A stretch of 7,015 nt of DNA, taken from NCBI GenBank assembly GCA_003454605.1, contig DMKD01000047.1, forward strand, positions 1 to 7,015, given 5' to 3'. How positions within the stretch are numbered: position 1 is the first letter of the stretch; every line of letters starts with the position of its first letter. Source of the stretch: Spirochaeta sp. GTDB taxonomy: Bacteria; Spirochaetota; Spirochaetia; UBA9216. Positions 6,060 through 7,015 of this stretch are shown here, piece after piece. Both the position numbers and the translations under genes were made by a program. The notes beneath the pieces were generated by a model. That model saw only the letters and a list, made by a program, of their open reading frames with translations, was not told the DNA's origin and ran no database searches.

Positions 6060-7015
6060 CCATCCATCCTCTTACGAAACGGTCAATCTCATGGTAGGTT
6101 TTCATTTCGAATATTGTACCTACAAGCTCTTCGGCTTCCACCATTGAGACTGATCGTATAATGTTTTTTATTTCTGGTATGCTGAAGGAGCTCATGCTGA
6201 ATATATCCAGTCCCAGCCCAAGCAGGATTACTGCTACATACGGATCACCGGCCATCTCACCGCACATTGCAACAGGAATCGACTGTGAATGTGCACCCTC
6301 TATGATAGTCTTCAGAAGCCGGAGAACTCCGGGATGAAACGGCTCATACAGATATGCAATTTTTTCATTGCCTCTGTCAACAGCAATTGTATACTGAATA
6401 AGGTCATTTGTTCCGATTGAGAAGAATTTTACCCTGCGGGCAAGAATATCAGCAGTCAATGCGGCTGAAGGTACCTCGATCATGATTCCAAGAGGAACAT
6501 TACTGTTAATTTCAGCCCCTTCCTTCTCAAGCTCATATTTAACAAGCTCATAGAATTCCAGAACCTGATCAAGCTCTTCTACGCCGGAAATCATTGGAAA
6601 CATTATCCGTAAATCACCGTGCACGGAGGCCCGCAACAGGGCTCTAAGCTGGGTTTCAAAAATATCCTTTCGAGTCATACAGAAACGGATTGATCTCCAG
6701 CCCAAAATGGGATTGCTTTCTTCAAAATATCCAACGCCCGGAAGCATTTTATCGCCCCCGAGATCGATAGTCCTTATTGTAACGGGTTTATTTCCCATAG
6801 AGGATAAAACCTGGCTATAAGCCTCGTACTGTTCCTCTTCTGATGCAAGTTTTCCAGGCTGCAGAAAGAAAAATTCAGAACGATAAAGTCCTACGCCGTC
6901 AGCACCGTGGGATAAAACAGATTCGGTTTCCTCCGGAATCTCAATATTTGCCTTAAGTAATATTTTTTTTCCGTCTTTGGTCTCAGCGGGAAGCATATTG
7001 AGATTAAGAAGTTCA
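6031..7015 (-). CDS. ptsI: PTS Enzyme I (phosphoenolpyruvate-protein phosphotransferase), C-terminal part
   Basis: Enzyme I takes phosphate from phosphoenolpyruvate and passes it to HPr, the first step of the sugar phosphotransferase system. The window holds about 327 residues of a protein that is usually around 570. The frame stays open to the right edge (EL-LNLN precedes the first visible Met at 6996), so that Met is internal and the gene is cut by the window, not broken. The visible part is the PEP-binding TIM-barrel domain. Counting from that Met: GLYRSEFFF at 36-44, TIRTIDLGGDK at 73-83, NPILGWRSIR at 95-104, IMIEVPSAA at 171-179, the signature FSIGTNDLIQYTIAVDRGN at 192-210, and MCGEMAGD at 244-251. 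Arg39, Arg75, Asn197-Asp198, Arg208 and catalytic Cys245 match the E. coli residues Arg296, Arg332, Asn454-Asp455, Arg465 and Cys502. The phospho-histidine domain that contacts HPr is outside. The TAA at 6033-6031 lies within der. Confidence 0.97.
   Translation of the reverse strand, partial: ELLNLNMLPAETKDGKKILLKANIEIPEETESVLSHGADGVGLYRSEFFFLQPGKLASEEEQYEAYSQVLSSMGNKPVTIRTIDLGGDKMLPGVGYFEESNPILGWRSIRFCMTRKDIFETQLRALLRASVHGDLRIMFPMISGVEELDQVLEFYELVKYELEKEGAEINSNVPLGIMIEVPSAALTADILARRVKFFSIGTNDLIQYTIAVDRGNEKIAYLYEPFHPGVLRLLKTIIEGAHSQSIPVAMCGEMAGDPYVAVILLGLGLDIFSMSSFSIPEIKNIIRSVSMVEAEELVGTIFEMKTYHEIDRFVRGWMDERFEYLKQ
6067..6072 (-). promoter_or_regulatory. Shine-Dalgarno site of der, inside ptsI
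   Basis: On the minus strand AGAGGA is followed by TGGATGG and then the der ATG at 6059. Three ATG triplets occur four bases apart here; the first reaches a stop after three codons and the second is in the ptsI frame, so the site and the frame together single out the third as the der start. Confidence 0.65.

Noticed and set aside
6994..6996. ATG at 6996 as the true start of ptsI
   Set aside because: The frame is open upstream to the window edge, and the visible part begins at the linker into the PEP-binding domain; Enzyme I needs the N-terminal phospho-histidine domain, so the Met is internal.

Overview
The window holds one block of six genes, all read from the minus strand and packed closely enough to be one transcription unit. 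In reading order (right to left) they are: ptsI (3' two thirds only, cut by the right edge), der, a small MerR-type regulator, an exported protein with a cysteine-peptidase-like motif, a very long exported TPR protein, and the first 25 codons of another exported protein, cut by the left edge. Coding density is very high. The longest non-coding stretch is about 90 bases (2956-3046), no other gap exceeds 38 bases, and no tRNA, rRNA, CRISPR array, insertion sequence or clear terminator is visible.

Organism: the three consecutive genes with N-terminal signal sequences, one a giant TPR protein, suggest a diderm bacterium with a periplasm. The mid-range base composition (judged by eye, not computed), the stand-alone MerR-like HTH protein and a ptsI/der neighbourhood would fit a free-living spirochaete. 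That placement is an inference from general impression; nothing in the window proves it.

Layout and logic: Enzyme I of the PEP phosphotransferase system (6031-7015) overlaps the start of der (4704-6059) by 29 bases, which points to translational coupling of a carbon/PEP-sensing protein with an essential ribosome-assembly GTPase. The MerR-like gene (4369-4689) follows after 14 bases. The GTG-started exported protein (3047-4330) follows after 38 bases. A 91-base gap carrying a small inverted repeat leads to the TPR gene (76-2955). Its stop codon overlaps the ATG of the last gene (1-76), which has a near-ideal Shine-Dalgarno sequence inside the TPR gene's 3' end.

The cytoplasmic half (ptsI, der, merR-like) is conventional. 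The envelope half is where unknown biology lies: a divergent CSGF-motif protein, a TPR scaffold of roughly twenty repeats and a further exported protein, which may work together at the cell envelope. I see no clear sign of a defence system, mobile element or other wholly new machinery.
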